A stretch of 64,000 bases of DNA from Streptomyces lanatus (GCF_014655715.1 NZ_BNBM01000007.1:186001-250000); one strand, 5' to 3'; counted from the stretch's first letter, positions 35,511 to 44,087 are shown. Made by a program: numbers and translations. Notes: a model not told the origin generated them from the letters alone.

Positions 35511-36755
35511 TCATTCGCCCTTCGCGAGGGCCTGTTCGCCGTTGCGCTGGAGGTCGGCGAGGATCTTCTTCGGGTCGGCGGTGGCCAGCCCCGCGAGGTC
35601 GGTGTTGAACTGGGTGAGGACCTTGTCGAAACCGGCGATGGTCACCGGGCCCTGCGCGTAGGCGCTGGCGTCGACCCACGCCTTGGCGGAAGGATTCTGC
35701 TTGGCGTACTCGGCCTGCGCGCTGGTGCGGGAGGGCATCACGCCGAAGGCGGCGGCGTTCTTCACCTGCTGCGCGCTGGAGGTCAGGTACTTGACCAGGT
35801 CCACGGCGGCCGCCTGGTGGGCGCTGTCCTGGGCCACGCCCCAGCACTGGCTGAAGGCGAGCGTGCCCTGGCCGGACGGCCCTTCGGGCAGCGGGACAAC
35901 CGTGTACTTCACGTCGGGGTAGTCGGCCTTCATGCCGCCGGTGAGCCAGTTGCCCTCGATGGTCATCGCGGCCTTGCCCTTGCCGAGGGCCTCGCCGCCC
36001 CAGTTGGTGTCGACCTGGTTGGCGTACTTCAGGGAGCCGGACTTCAGCAGCGACTGCACGTACGTGAGCGCGCCGGCGTTCTGCGTACTGTCGGCGGTCA
36101 TCTTCGTCTGGTCGGCGTCGGTGATCCAGCCGCCGGCCTCCTTCATGAAGACGCCGAGCCGGGCCCACTCGCCGTTGGTGACGAGCCCGGTCACCTTGCC
36201 CTTGGTCAGCTTGGCGGCGACCGTCTTCAGCTGGGCCCAGGTGGTCGGGTAGTCCTGGTCGGTGAGCCCGGCCTTCTTCCACAGAGCGGTGTTGATCGCG
36301 AGGGAGAGGGTGGAGGTGTCCTTGGGCAGACACACCAGCTTCCCGTCGTAGGTGAAGGACGTACGCAGCTGCTCGGAGAAGTCGTCCGCGTCCTTGACCT
36401 GGTCGCCGTAGGGGTAGAGGGAGCCGCCCTTGGCGTAGTTGGCGAACTGGTCGGAGTTGACGTAGAAGGCGTCCGGCGGCTTGTGCCCGGCGAAGGACTG
36501 GGCGAGCTGCTGGTTGATGTCCTTGGCGACGTCCACGGTCACCGTGTTGCCGGACTCCTTCGCGTACGCTGCCGCAGCGTCCTTGACGGCCTTGGTCTCC
36601 GCGTCGCCCGAGCTGGCGATCAGCACGGTCAGATGCTGCTTGGAACTGGAGTCCTGCTCTGTCTTCGTGCCGCTGTCGAAGCCCGACGAGCAGCCAGTGG
36701 CGGCCATGAGCGTCGCGCAGGTGACGAGGGCCGCGGCGGCCGTTCGGTTGACCAT
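35511..36755 (-). CDS. Carbohydrate-binding lipoprotein of the ABC importer
   Basis: 414 residues. Lipoprotein signal peptide with lipobox ATGC, Cys22, then a Ser/Thr linker. The rest is SBP_bac_1 fold: HLTVLIASSGDAETKAVKDA, DAFYVNSDQFANYAKGG, TMNIEGNW-like AAMTIEGNWLTGG and SQCWGVAQDSAHQ. ATG 36755 follows GGAGGA. First gene of the three-gene importer operon; the substrate is probably an alpha-glucoside or related oligosaccharide given the glycosidase gene beyond the LacI gene. Confidence 0.93.
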   Translation of the reverse strand: MVNRTAAAALVTCATLMAATGCSSGFDSGTKTEQDSSSKQHLTVLIASSGDAETKAVKDAAAAYAKESGNTVTVDVAKDINQQLAQSFAGHKPPDAFYVNSDQFANYAKGGSLYPYGDQVKDADDFSEQLRTSFTYDGKLVCLPKDTSTLSLAINTALWKKAGLTDQDYPTTWAQLKTVAAKLTKGKVTGLVTNGEWARLGVFMKEAGGWITDADQTKMTADSTQNAGALTYVQSLLKSGSLKYANQVDTNWGGEALGKGKAAMTIEGNWLTGGMKADYPDVKYTVVPLPEGPSGQGTLAFSQCWGVAQDSAHQAAAVDLVKYLTSSAQQVKNAAAFGVMPSRTSAQAEYAKQNPSAKAWVDASAYAQGPVTIAGFDKVLTQFNTDLAGLATADPKKILADLQRNGEQALAKGE

Positions 36756-36939
36756 GGAAATCCTCCGAGGGTTACGGGTGTGACGTGCGGCTCCACCCGG
36801 TCGGCGCGGGACGCGGGGCCGGGGTGGGGGAGGAGGAAGGAACGTGGGGAAGACGAGGCCGTGGTGAGGTGACGGTGAGACGGGGAGCCCGTCGGCCACG
36901 GCTTGGCTGGGGTGGAGAGAGGGTGAGTCGGGGTGGATC

Positions 36940-36966
36940 GGCGGCTGCTTGGCTACGGCAGCCGCC
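36940..36966 (-). terminator. Stem-loop after the lacI gene
   Basis: A 9-base stem (36940-36948 with 36958-36966) lies just downstream of the stop of the LacI-type gene at 37005. It probably ends that transcript and separates it from the importer operon. Confidence 0.55.
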
Positions 36967-37004
36967 ACGGGTCCGAACCAGTCACAACTGGGCTGCGGCA
37001 GCTG

Positions 37005-38081
37005 CTACTTGGCTAAGTCGGACTCCGCCGCATCGCTGCTGTCCGGCGCGCGGACGCTGTCGCGCACGATCAGCGACGGCTCCAGCAGCAGACGCTCCGG
37101 CGCCGCGTCGGGGGCGGCGATCCGTGCCAGCAGCAGTCGTACGCACTGTCGGCCGACCTCTTCCAGCGGCTGGGCGACGGAGGCCAGGGCAGGCGAAAGG
37201 ATTTCGGCGGTCGGCGAGTCGTCGAAGCCGACGACGGCGACGTCCCGGCCGGGGGCGGCACCACGCTCGCGCAGCGTCTGGTAGCAGCCGAGTGCCAGCA
37301 TGTCGCTGGCCGCGATCACGGCGGTCGCCCCCGCGTCCAGCAGCGGTTTCACAGCGGTGCGGGCCGCGTCGATGTCGTTCACGCTCTGCGCGCGCCGCCC
37401 GCGCGTCGGCAGCCCGTGCCGGCGCATGGCCCGCTGCCAGCCCTCGGCACGGTCGTCGCCAGCGCCGGAGGAGCCGCGTTCCCAGCCCAGGAAAGCGATC
37501 CTGCGATGCCCCAGGGAGACCAGGTGCTCGACGGCGGCGTCCGTGCCGGAGGCGCCGTCGACGTCGACCCAGTCGCCGATCTGTCGTCCCGACCACATCC
37601 GACCGAAGCCGACGAACGGCACGCCGCGCTTGGCCAGCCACGCCTGACGCGGGTCCCCGCGCTCGGTGCCGCTGAGGACGAAGCCGTCGACCTCGTGCTG
37701 GTCGAGCAGATCCTCGTACCCCTGCAGGGTCGGACCGCCGGGCGGGGAGGCGAACAGCAGGATCCGGTAACCGGCGTCGTCGGCTGCCTGCGACAGGGCG
37801 TGCAGGAACCGGTCGAGGACCGGGGAGCTGGCCGGGGTGGGCTGGATGCCGTAGCCGATCAGCTTGCTGGAGCGGGTGCGGAGTGTCTGCGCGGCGCGGC
37901 TGGGGCGGTAGCCCATCTCGTTGATCGCGCGGTGGACTCGCTCCAGGGTCTCGGGCCGCAGCATGTCCGGCGAGTTGATCGCGTTCGACACGGTCTGCGG
38001 GGAGACCCCGGCCCGGCGGGCGACCATCGCGAGGGTCGCCGGGCCACCCTTGGCCGAGGAATTCTTGCTGGAGCGGGGCAT
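37005..38081 (-). CDS. LacI family regulator of the sugar island
   Basis: 358 residues. The LacI helix-turn-helix TLAMVARRAGVSPQTVSNAIN starts near residue 16, with the hinge GYRPSRAAQTLRTRSSKLIGY. The effector domain contains VDGFVLSGTERGD and DVAVVGFDDSPTAEIL. It lies between the importer operon (downstream, same strand) and the divergent glycosidase gene. Two 17-base repeats in the gap at 38115 and 38167 are probable operators, so it should repress the glycosidase and itself until the imported sugar is present. Confidence 0.93.
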   Translation of the reverse strand: MPRSSKNSSAKGGPATLAMVARRAGVSPQTVSNAINSPDMLRPETLERVHRAINEMGYRPSRAAQTLRTRSSKLIGYGIQPTPASSPVLDRFLHALSQAADDAGYRILLFASPPGGPTLQGYEDLLDQHEVDGFVLSGTERGDPRQAWLAKRGVPFVGFGRMWSGRQIGDWVDVDGASGTDAAVEHLVSLGHRRIAFLGWERGSSGAGDDRAEGWQRAMRRHGLPTRGRRAQSVNDIDAARTAVKPLLDAGATAVIAASDMLALGCYQTLRERGAAPGRDVAVVGFDDSPTAEILSPALASVAQPLEEVGRQCVRLLLARIAAPDAAPERLLLEPSLIVRDSVRAPDSSDAAESDLAK

Positions 38082-38114
38082 GCGGCTCTCCGACTTGCCG
38101 AGGAGACAAGGACT

Positions 38115-38183
38115 TCGTTTTAGCGTTCCAATAGGCGTTGTGCTTGCTCTGACGACTGGCTTACTGTCGTTTTAACGATCCAA
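38115..38183. promoter_or_regulatory. Paired LacI operators in the divergent promoter
   Basis: TCGTTTTAGCGTTCCAA at 38115-38131 and TCGTTTTAACGATCCAA at 38167-38183 agree at 15 of 17 positions. They are 52 bases apart, close to five helical turns. The second contains the perfect palindrome TCGTTTTAACGA. Confidence 0.75.
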
Positions 38184-38203
38184 CGCTGAGAGGTTCTACT
38201 TCC

Positions 38204-40327
38204 TTGGACACGACTGTCAAGCCCCAGGACACCAACGGCTCGGATGCGGCCTCCCCCTCCGCGACCGGCGGCCTGCAGCCGTTCCTGCATGACGCGGTCG
38301 TCACGCTGCACGCGCCGAGCCTCGTGATCTCGCGGGAAGACGGGCAGCTCAGCGGGGGTGCGGACGGCTTCTACCACGGCGACCGCAGGGCGCTGTCCCG
38401 GCTGACCGTCACCGCCGAGGGCATCGCCCTGGCCCCGGTTCAAGGCGGGCCGCGAGGCGCGGACCGCGCCGGCTTCCGGGCGATCCTGCGCGGACTCGGC
38501 GAGGTGACACCGGACCCGGCCGTCGCCCTGCACCGCCGCCGTAGTACAGCCAACGGCCGACTGGAGGAGATCTTCGAGGTCACCAACGCGGGCGGCGAGC
38601 ACGTGCGCTTCCGGCTGACGGTGAGCGCCGGTTCGGACCTCGCCACCATGGAGCAGGTCAAGTCGGGGCATGTGATCGAGGAGGCGTCTCCGCAGGTCGC
38701 GGACTGCGATGCCATCGGGCTCGCCTGGTCCACGGACGACTTCGCCGTACGCCTGGCGGCCGAGCCCGAGCCGGATGTGCTCCAGGTGCCGACGGGGGAG
38801 CTGTCGTACGACATCGATCTCAAGCCCGGTACGTCGTGGAGCGTGACGCTGACCTGCACGGCGGCGTACACGGACGGCGACCAGTTCCCGGCCCCGCCTG
38901 CGGACCAACTGCCCTGGTGCACCCCCGTCTTGCGCAGCGCGGACCGGGGCTTCGACCGGTGGCTGAAGCAGTCCCTGGCTGACCTGGACCGCCTGCGCCT
39001 GACCGACCCGCGCTCGACGCATCGGGACCGGCCGGACCAGTTCCTGGCCGCCGGTGCTCCTTGGTTCCTCACCCTCTTCGGCCGCGACGCGCTCTGGGCA
39101 GCCCGCATGCTCCTCCCGCTCGGCACCGATCTCGCCGCCGGAACCCTGCGCACGCTGGCCCGCCGCCAGGGCGCCGTCACCGACCCGGCCACGGAGGAGC
39201 AGCGGGGCAAGATCCTCCACGAAGTGCGCCGCGACACCCTCCAGATCGCGGACCGGCTCTCTCTCCCGCCGGTGTACTACGGCACGGTCGACGCCACCCC
39301 GCTGTGGATCACCCTGCTCCACGACGCCTGGCGCTGGGGCATGGACCCGGCCGAGGTCGAGGAACTCCTGCCGCACGCCGAGGCGGCCCTCGCCTGGATG
39401 CGCGAGGCGGCATCCGCGGACGGCTTCCTCAAGTACGTCGACCAGACCGGCCGCGGCCTGTCCAACCAGGGCTGGAAGGACTCCGACGACTCCATCCGCT
39501 ACAGCGACGGCCGCCGCGCCCACGCGCCGATCGCCCTGTGCGAGGTCCAGGCGTACGCCTACGAGGCAGCCCACGCCGGAGCCGCCCTGCTGCGGGCGTT
39601 CGGACGACCCGGCGCGGACGCCTGGGAGGACTGGGCGGACCAGCTCGCCACCCGCTTCCGCGAGCACTTCTGGGTGAGAGACGAGAAGGGCCCGTTCCCC
39701 GCAGTCGCGCTGGACGGCGACGGCAAGCCGGTCGACTCCGTCACCTCCGGCTTCGGCCACCTCCTCGGCACGGGCCTGCTCAACGCGGAGGAGAGCGCAC
39801 TGCTGGCCGCCCGCCTCGCCGGCCCCGACCTCGACGCGGGACATGGCCTGCGCACTCTGAGCAGCGACGCGGTGGGCTACAACCCCTTGGGCTACCACGT
39901 CGGTTCGATCTGGCCGCACGACACGGCAATCGCCGTGCACGGCCTGGTCAAGGCAGGCTTCCCGGACGCCGCCGCATCCCTGGCGGACGGTCTGCTCGCG
40001 GCGTCGGCGGCATTCGACGCCCGACTGCCCGAACTCTTCGCCGGCCACGGCACCGAGGCGGGCACCGGGCCCGCCCCCTACCCCGCGTCCTGCCGACCCC
40101 AGGCATGGGCGGCCGCGTCCTCGGTCCATGTTCTCCGAGTGTCCTTGGGACTGGACGCGGACGTCCCGGGCGGCACCCTCACCGTGGCCCCCACTTTCGC
40201 CCGGGATTACGGCCCGCTGGCCGTCACCGGACTCCAAGTCAACGGGGAGCGGCTGGATGTCACCGTGACCGCGGATGGATCAGTGAAGCTGGCAGCGCCG
40301 GAAGAACTGACCGTGACCACGGGCTGA
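38204..40327 (+). CDS. Glycogen debranching-type glycosidase (amylo-alpha-1,6-glucosidase family)
   Basis: 707 residues from TTG 38204, with GAGAGG about ten bases upstream. The N-terminal GDE_N_bis domain (VVTLHAPSLVISREDGQL then GADGFYHGDRRALSRL) is followed by an (alpha/alpha)6 barrel: APWFLTLFGRDALWAARML, LSNQGWKDSDDSIRY and YNPLGYHVGSIWPHDTAI, with acidic residues typical of GH63/GH133-like enzymes. No signal peptide, so it acts in the cytoplasm on a sugar brought in by the adjacent importer. The exact bond split is not determinable. Confidence 0.9.
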   Translation: MDTTVKPQDTNGSDAASPSATGGLQPFLHDAVVTLHAPSLVISREDGQLSGGADGFYHGDRRALSRLTVTAEGIALAPVQGGPRGADRAGFRAILRGLGEVTPDPAVALHRRRSTANGRLEEIFEVTNAGGEHVRFRLTVSAGSDLATMEQVKSGHVIEEASPQVADCDAIGLAWSTDDFAVRLAAEPEPDVLQVPTGELSYDIDLKPGTSWSVTLTCTAAYTDGDQFPAPPADQLPWCTPVLRSADRGFDRWLKQSLADLDRLRLTDPRSTHRDRPDQFLAAGAPWFLTLFGRDALWAARMLLPLGTDLAAGTLRTLARRQGAVTDPATEEQRGKILHEVRRDTLQIADRLSLPPVYYGTVDATPLWITLLHDAWRWGMDPAEVEELLPHAEAALAWMREAASADGFLKYVDQTGRGLSNQGWKDSDDSIRYSDGRRAHAPIALCEVQAYAYEAAHAGAALLRAFGRPGADAWEDWADQLATRFREHFWVRDEKGPFPAVALDGDGKPVDSVTSGFGHLLGTGLLNAEESALLAARLAGPDLDAGHGLRTLSSDAVGYNPLGYHVGSIWPHDTAIAVHGLVKAGFPDAAASLADGLLAASAAFDARLPELFAGHGTEAGTGPAPYPASCRPQAWAAASSVHVLRVSLGLDADVPGGTLTVAPTFARDYGPLAVTGLQVNGERLDVTVTADGSVKLAAPEELTVTTG

Positions 40328-40452
40328 CCATGGCAACCCTTCGTGGAGGCACGCGCAGATGCTCTGCCTGCATCGGCCGGGGCGCGCCACACCTCGAACG
40401 CGACGCAGGGCCGGCCTGGGAGGAAACGTCCCCTGGCCGACCCTTCTCGCTG
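40328..40452. other. tRNA downstream flank with hairpin
   Basis: This gap between the glycosidase and the tRNA holds a GC-rich inverted repeat around 40405-40440 (GGCCGGCC... paired with ...GGCCGACC), the likely terminator of the tRNA. Its CTGGGAGGAAAC core resembles the hairpins next to the partial tRNA copies 1 and 2. Confidence 0.5.
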
Positions 40453-40525
40453 TGCCCCCGGCAGGATTCGAACCTGCGACACCCGCTTTAGGAGAGCGGT
40501 GCTCTATCCCCTGAGCTACGAAGGC
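40453..40525 (-). tRNA. tRNA-Arg (anticodon CCU)
   Basis: A complete 73-base cloverleaf on the minus strand. Acceptor GCCTTCG pairs with CGGGGGC through two G-U pairs, the D arm is GCTC-AGGGGATA-GAGC, anticodon stem CCGCT/AGCGG encloses CTCCTAA with anticodon CCT, and the T arm is GCAGG-TTCGAAT-CCTGC; the discriminator is A. CCA is not encoded. It reads AGG codons, rare in this GC-rich genome. Its 3' half is repeated at three places to the left, marking it as an integration site. Confidence 0.95.
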
Positions 40526-40960
40526 GGGGGCTTGTAGAAAACCTTGTTGAAAACCCAGGGTGTGGATCTTCGACGAGGAGCGCAAGCCCGCTGGTCAGAC
40601 GTGGTGCAACGCTCTCCGCTGGGTCATCTGAGCAGACAACGTCACGTACCAACGACTGACCAGGGGTAGCTTAGCGGATGCGCGCCAGTGAGGGTCCTCT
40701 GTCTGGGGGCAGGAGGTCGGGGCGGCGAGCTGGAGTGCCTCTGACCTGCGGTGCCTGGGGCTTGCATCGCGCGGTTGGTGGACGTTGTGGGAGCCGGGAC
40801 CGAGGGCCGTTGGACCGTTCTGCTCCCTGTGTCAGCTTGTGGGGCTACTTGCCGCTGTCTCGGGGTGCCTGGCATGACAGGCCGCTCCCGCGGAGGCAGG
40901 GGCCTCTTGCACAGCACGCAAGCGGGACACGCTCACAACCTCGGGGTGGGCCCACGGACG
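40526..40960. other. Intergenic region with no supported gene
   Basis: The roughly 430 bases upstream of the tRNA contain its promoter region but no identifiable coding sequence. Open frames on both strands lack motifs and ribosome sites. Confidence 0.45.
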
Positions 40961-41236
40961 CGACGTCCTTGTCATGCTGCTGACCGCACTGGCCACGGCG
41001 TTTCCCGACGGCGGCACACCATAGAACGACTCACCCCCGGCGGCACCGACGAAGCACTGCTGTACTGGCGGTTCATCGGCACCGCCTTCCTCGGCGCCCC
41101 GGCAGCCGGTGCCCGCGTGGACTTCGCCGGCACCGACCTGTTCGCCGCCGGCAGCGGAGCCTTCACCGCACAACGCCACGTCGAAGACCTGCTCACCCTC
41201 ACCGGCCAACTGCGCCCGGACCACACCGGATCATGA
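40960..41236 (+). pseudogene. SnoaL/NTF2-like protein remnant
   Basis: The plus strand in one frame reads EALLYWRFIGTAFLGAPAAGARVDFAGTDLF and HVEDLLTLTGQL, the second half of a SnoaL-like polyketide-cyclase fold protein (typical form WRFTGTHTGxFxGxPPTGRxVxFxG). The first half is not found in a continuous frame and no start codon is convincing. Convergent with an intact SnoaL-like gene, separated by a strong terminator. Confidence 0.55.
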
Positions 41237-41260
41237 CCGTGTCACCGACGCCGGACAGCA

Positions 41261-41299
41261 AGCGGCGGCCGCATCGAGAAAGTCGATGCGGCCGCCGCT
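41261..41299. terminator. Bidirectional terminator, 17-base perfect stem
   Basis: Left arm 41261-41277, loop GAAAG, right arm 41283-41299, fully paired and very GC-rich. It separates two convergent SnoaL-like reading frames. Confidence 0.88.
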
Positions 41300-41347
41300 G
41301 CCGTGACGAGGTTGCGTCGCCCGACGGTGATGCCGGGACGACGAGAA

Positions 41348-41698
41348 TCAGACGCCGTAGGGGTTGTCGATGATGTAGACCCAGTCGCCCTCGCTCGTCC
41401 TCCTCATCACCTCGACCGCCTTTCCTTCCACGGTGCCGCTCTCGCTCGTGATCCGCCAGGACGGCTGGACCATCGCCAGGTCGCCGTTCTGATGGACCGA
41501 CGCGGCCACCACCTCCATGGTGCTGGGCAAGGCGAGGTAGGGCTTCAGCGCTTCCTTGATGCCTTCCCTGCCGTAGACCGGCTTCTGTCCCGGTCCCGGT
41601 ACGAACATGGCGTCTTCGTCGAACAGGGAACCCAGTCCGTCGAGGTCCCGGTCCTTGAGGTACTGGGCGAAGCGCTCGTGCACGACTTCCGGTTTCAT
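41348..41698 (-). CDS. SnoaL-like / NTF2-fold protein
   Basis: 116 residues. MKPEVVHERFAQYLKDRDLDGL and LFDEDAMFVPGPGQKPVYGREGI are typical of the DUF4440/SnoaL_3 branch of the NTF2-like fold, and WVYIIDNPYGV closes the barrel. Small soluble proteins of this type are isomerases, cyclases or simple binding proteins. It precedes, on the same strand, a relic of another gene. The function is unknown. Confidence 0.8.
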   Translation of the reverse strand: MKPEVVHERFAQYLKDRDLDGLGSLFDEDAMFVPGPGQKPVYGREGIKEALKPYLALPSTMEVVAASVHQNGDLAMVQPSWRITSESGTVEGKAVEVMRRTSEGDWVYIIDNPYGV

Positions 41699-41753
41699 AT
41701 TCTTTCCTCTTCTTTTCTTTCGTTGCGGACGGGTGGGTCGGCTACAGGCCGAT

Positions 41754-41943
41754 CTACGTGAGCCATTGACCGGTGGTGCGCGGCGTCAGCCCCAGAAGCT
41801 GGTGGGCGCTGTCGTGCGCGCCGATGGTGTTGTCCTGCACGGTGGCGAGGCCCTCGTGCAGTGCGGTGACCGCAGCCGCTCCCGCGTCTCCTGCGGCGTA
41901 GAAGGAGCGGGCCGGTGCGCCGGCGGCGGCCCTGGGTGAGGTG
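41754..41943 (-). pseudogene. C-terminal fragment, probably of a NAD(P)-binding oxidoreductase
   Basis: A reading of about 60 residues ends GLTPRTTGQWLT and a stop, in the style of the C-terminus of NmrA/SDR-type proteins (LLGRPPRTxxxW). There is no N-terminal part; immediately above lies the end of the MBL gene. Identification is weak. Confidence 0.35.
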
Positions 41944-42756
41944 TCAGCGGGTGTGCGGGTCGGGCAGGGTGATGGGCTCGCCCGGGGTGGGCCAGTGCAG
42001 CGGGACGCCGACGGCGTCGAAGGTCTGCTGGACGTGGCTGCGGTCTTCGGTGTAGTGCGCCCAGCCCTCGGCGTGCACGGCCACCACGAGGGGGCCGCCG
42101 AGCAGGCGGCGGGCCTCGACGGCCTGGACCGCGGTCAGCGACAGTCGTATGTCACCGAGCTCCTCGAAGCCGGCCGCGCCCAGGTGCAGCAGCGCCACGT
42201 CGACGCGGTACCGGTCGGCCAGGGCACTCATCGCGTCCAGGTCGACGGTGTCACCGGAGACGTACACGCTCGGTGCCGAGCCGTCGTCGGTGTGCAGGAG
42301 GAAGCCGGTGACCGGACCGGTGATGTCCTCGGTGCCGACGGGACCGTGGCGGGCGGGGACCGCGGTGATGTTCAGCGGCGTGCGGCCCGGCTTCGACAGG
42401 GTCCGGGTCTGCCAGGGCTCCAGGCCGACGGCTGCACCCCCGAGATCCTTGGCGCCGGCGACGGTGGTGAACACCTCCGAGGCACCGGAGGCCACCGTAC
42501 GCCCGGCGGTGTCGAGGTTGTCCTGGTGCTCGGTGTGGCTGACCACGACGGCGTCGAGGGCGGGCAGTTGTGCAGGCTTCAGCGCCGGGTCGGCGGTCTT
42601 GCGCACCATGACCGGGCCGTCCCGGTACTCGGTGCCGGCGGCGTCGAAGGTCGGGTCGGTCAGCAGCGTCCAGCCGGCCAGGTGGATCAGCGCGGTGGGG
42701 CCGCCGAGCACCGCCACGGTGTTCGCGTCACGGGTCACGGCATCGTGGGTTACCAC
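41944..42756 (-). CDS. MBL-fold (UlaG-like) metal-dependent hydrolase
   Basis: 270 residues. GTG 42756 follows AAGGAG by five or six bases. The first metal motif is VVVSHTEHQDNLD, the pattern HxxHxDN rather than HxHxDH, as in a sub-family of actinobacterial UlaG-like proteins (usual form SHDHHxDNLD); here the third position is Glu. Other ligands: PARHGPVG, YVSGDTVD and VVAVHAEGWAHY. Divergent from a HxlR regulator gene that probably controls it. The substrate is unknown. Confidence 0.85.
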   Translation of the reverse strand: MVTHDAVTRDANTVAVLGGPTALIHLAGWTLLTDPTFDAAGTEYRDGPVMVRKTADPALKPAQLPALDAVVVSHTEHQDNLDTAGRTVASGASEVFTTVAGAKDLGGAAVGLEPWQTRTLSKPGRTPLNITAVPARHGPVGTEDITGPVTGFLLHTDDGSAPSVYVSGDTVDLDAMSALADRYRVDVALLHLGAAGFEELGDIRLSLTAVQAVEARRLLGGPLVVAVHAEGWAHYTEDRSHVQQTFDAVGVPLHWPTPGEPITLPDPHTR

Positions 42757-42846
42757 GGGTACTCCTTGACGATCAGGGGTTGGCTCACTCACTCTCATCG
42801 AGTTACTTTCTCTTGGGAAGTACATACCTTCAGGTGAGGTGAGCAC

Positions 42847-43221
42847 GTGCAGGAAATCGCGCGGGGCAACGTCCGTAATCCCGCCTGCCCCGGCAGGCAG
42901 CTGTTCGACCTGGTCACCGCCCGGTGGGCCGCCCTGGTCCTGGTCGACCTCATGGACGGCCCGCAACGCTGGTCCGAGCTGCGTCGGCGGGCCGGCGGCG
43001 TCAGCGACAAGATGCTCGCGCAGACCCTGCGCGACCTCGAAACCGGTGGGCTGATCACCCGCACCGTGCACACCAGCCGCCCACCGACGGTGCAGTACGA
43101 CCTGACCGACCTCGCCCGCGGCGCCACCGCCGCACTGCAACACCTGCAGAACTGGGCCGAAGAGCACACCAGCGACTACGACCACTATCGGCGCACCCAC
43201 ACCGTTGACCCGAAGCCCTGA
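42847..43221 (+). CDS. HxlR family transcriptional regulator
   Basis: 124 residues from GTG 42847. Typical HxlR features: an N-terminal Cys in NPACPGRQLFDLVTARWAAL, the winged helix with RWSELRRRAGGVSDKMLAQTLRDLETGGLI, and the wing RTVHTSRPPTVQYDLT. It is divergent from the MBL gene with a 90-base gap. Members with a conserved Cys often sense electrophiles or quinones. It likely controls the MBL gene and itself. Confidence 0.9.
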   Translation: MQEIARGNVRNPACPGRQLFDLVTARWAALVLVDLMDGPQRWSELRRRAGGVSDKMLAQTLRDLETGGLITRTVHTSRPPTVQYDLTDLARGATAALQHLQNWAEEHTSDYDHYRRTHTVDPKP

Positions 43222-43266
43222 CAAGGCAGGCTCGGTGCGCACGTCACCGTGCTTCCGTCGTCTGAG

Positions 43267-43647
43267 TCAGCGCAGGTCTGCCAGGATCCGCTTGATGTCC
43301 GCGGTCAGCGTCGTGGGTGTCGAGACCCTGCCGGCTGGAACCGACGCAGCGCCCGCAGTGTCGGGCGGATCAGCCTCCACCAGGTATCCCACCTCCGTCA
43401 GGATGCCGAACAGAGCCGCGTGAAGATGACGTCGGGCGGCTTCCTGCGCGCGATCCGCCGGGCCCATGGGCCACCCCTGCAACTGCTCGTCGGCCGCGGC
43501 GCGGCGCAGACTGCGGGAGACGAACCACTCCACGCCGACTGAGTCACCGCGATCGGCCACCAGGACACCGTGGGCGCGGTAGCGGTCGTCGCTGTCTGCT
43601 TCGGGCAGTCCGGCAGCCGCCAGAAGCGTTCGGATCTCCAGTCTCAA
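43267..43647 (-). CDS. Hypothetical protein, downstream gene of a coupled pair
   Basis: About 126 residues from TTG 43647, which overlaps the stop of the upstream gene as TTGA; a GTG at 43692 would give 141 residues. It begins LRLEIRTLLAAAGLPEAD and contains HGVLVADRGDSVGVEWFVSRSLRRAAADEQLQ. Soluble, acidic-to-neutral, no signal. I do not recognise a family. With the upstream gene it looks like a two-gene unit of unknown role. Confidence 0.5.
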   Translation of the reverse strand: MRLEIRTLLAAAGLPEADSDDRYRAHGVLVADRGDSVGVEWFVSRSLRRAAADEQLQGWPMGPADRAQEAARRHLHAALFGILTEVGYLVEADPPDTAGAASVPAGRVSTPTTLTADIKRILADLR

Positions 43648-44087
43648 CGGGCCGCGACTCGGAGGCTGGCGCCGATGCTGAGCACTTGGCACAGGGCCTG
43701 CTCCTTGGTTGGAACTGGGCGGTCATTCAACGAGAGTGATGACGCGTCAGGAATCCATCCCTCGATATATCCACGGAGAAATGGGCCGAGCTCGCGTGGG
43801 TGCACATCGAATTCCTCGTCCTCGACATTCGGCAACGGATGCCATACGTAATCGATGTCCGTGTTGGTTTGAGTGCGGGCGCGAAGACTGATCCATCTCA
43901 TTTTGCCGTGACGGACCACAAAGATGCGCGTCGCTTCGGTTGGACTGTCCCGGTCTGGTAGCGGACTGTAGCTTCCGACAACTGGAGGTGCGCAAGGAAC
44001 CAGTGCGAGAAGAGTGAGTCCAAGACGTGAATTACGGAGAGTCGTGACGACAAGATGCGGATTACCCGAGAAGGGACCGGTCGCCAA
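43644..44087 (-). CDS. Hypothetical protein, upstream gene of a coupled pair
   Basis: 147 residues ending SIGASLRVAAR. The central part (IFVVRHGKMRWISLRARTQTN then DIDYVWHPLPNVEDEEFDVHP) reads as a real soluble protein, but the N-terminus is uncertain because base composition here is lower in GC than the surroundings and a competing frame is open. No family recognised. It overlaps the next gene by a TTGA junction. The low GC suggests recent acquisition. Confidence 0.5.
   Translation of the reverse strand: MATGPFSGNPHLVVTTLRNSRLGLTLLALVPCAPPVVGSYSPLPDRDSPTEATRIFVVRHGKMRWISLRARTQTNTDIDYVWHPLPNVEDEEFDVHPRELGPFLRGYIEGWIPDASSLSLNDRPVPTKEQALCQVLSIGASLRVAAR

Noticed and set aside
38120-40237. A 705-codon open frame on the minus strand opposite the glycosidase gene
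   Set aside because: It is the antisense shadow of a GC-rich gene; no motif, no ribosome site, and the plus strand encodes a complete recognised enzyme.
42757-42846. A HxlR operator in the MBL/HxlR gap
   Set aside because: Only weak symmetry (ACTT...AAGT) is visible; not enough to call a site.
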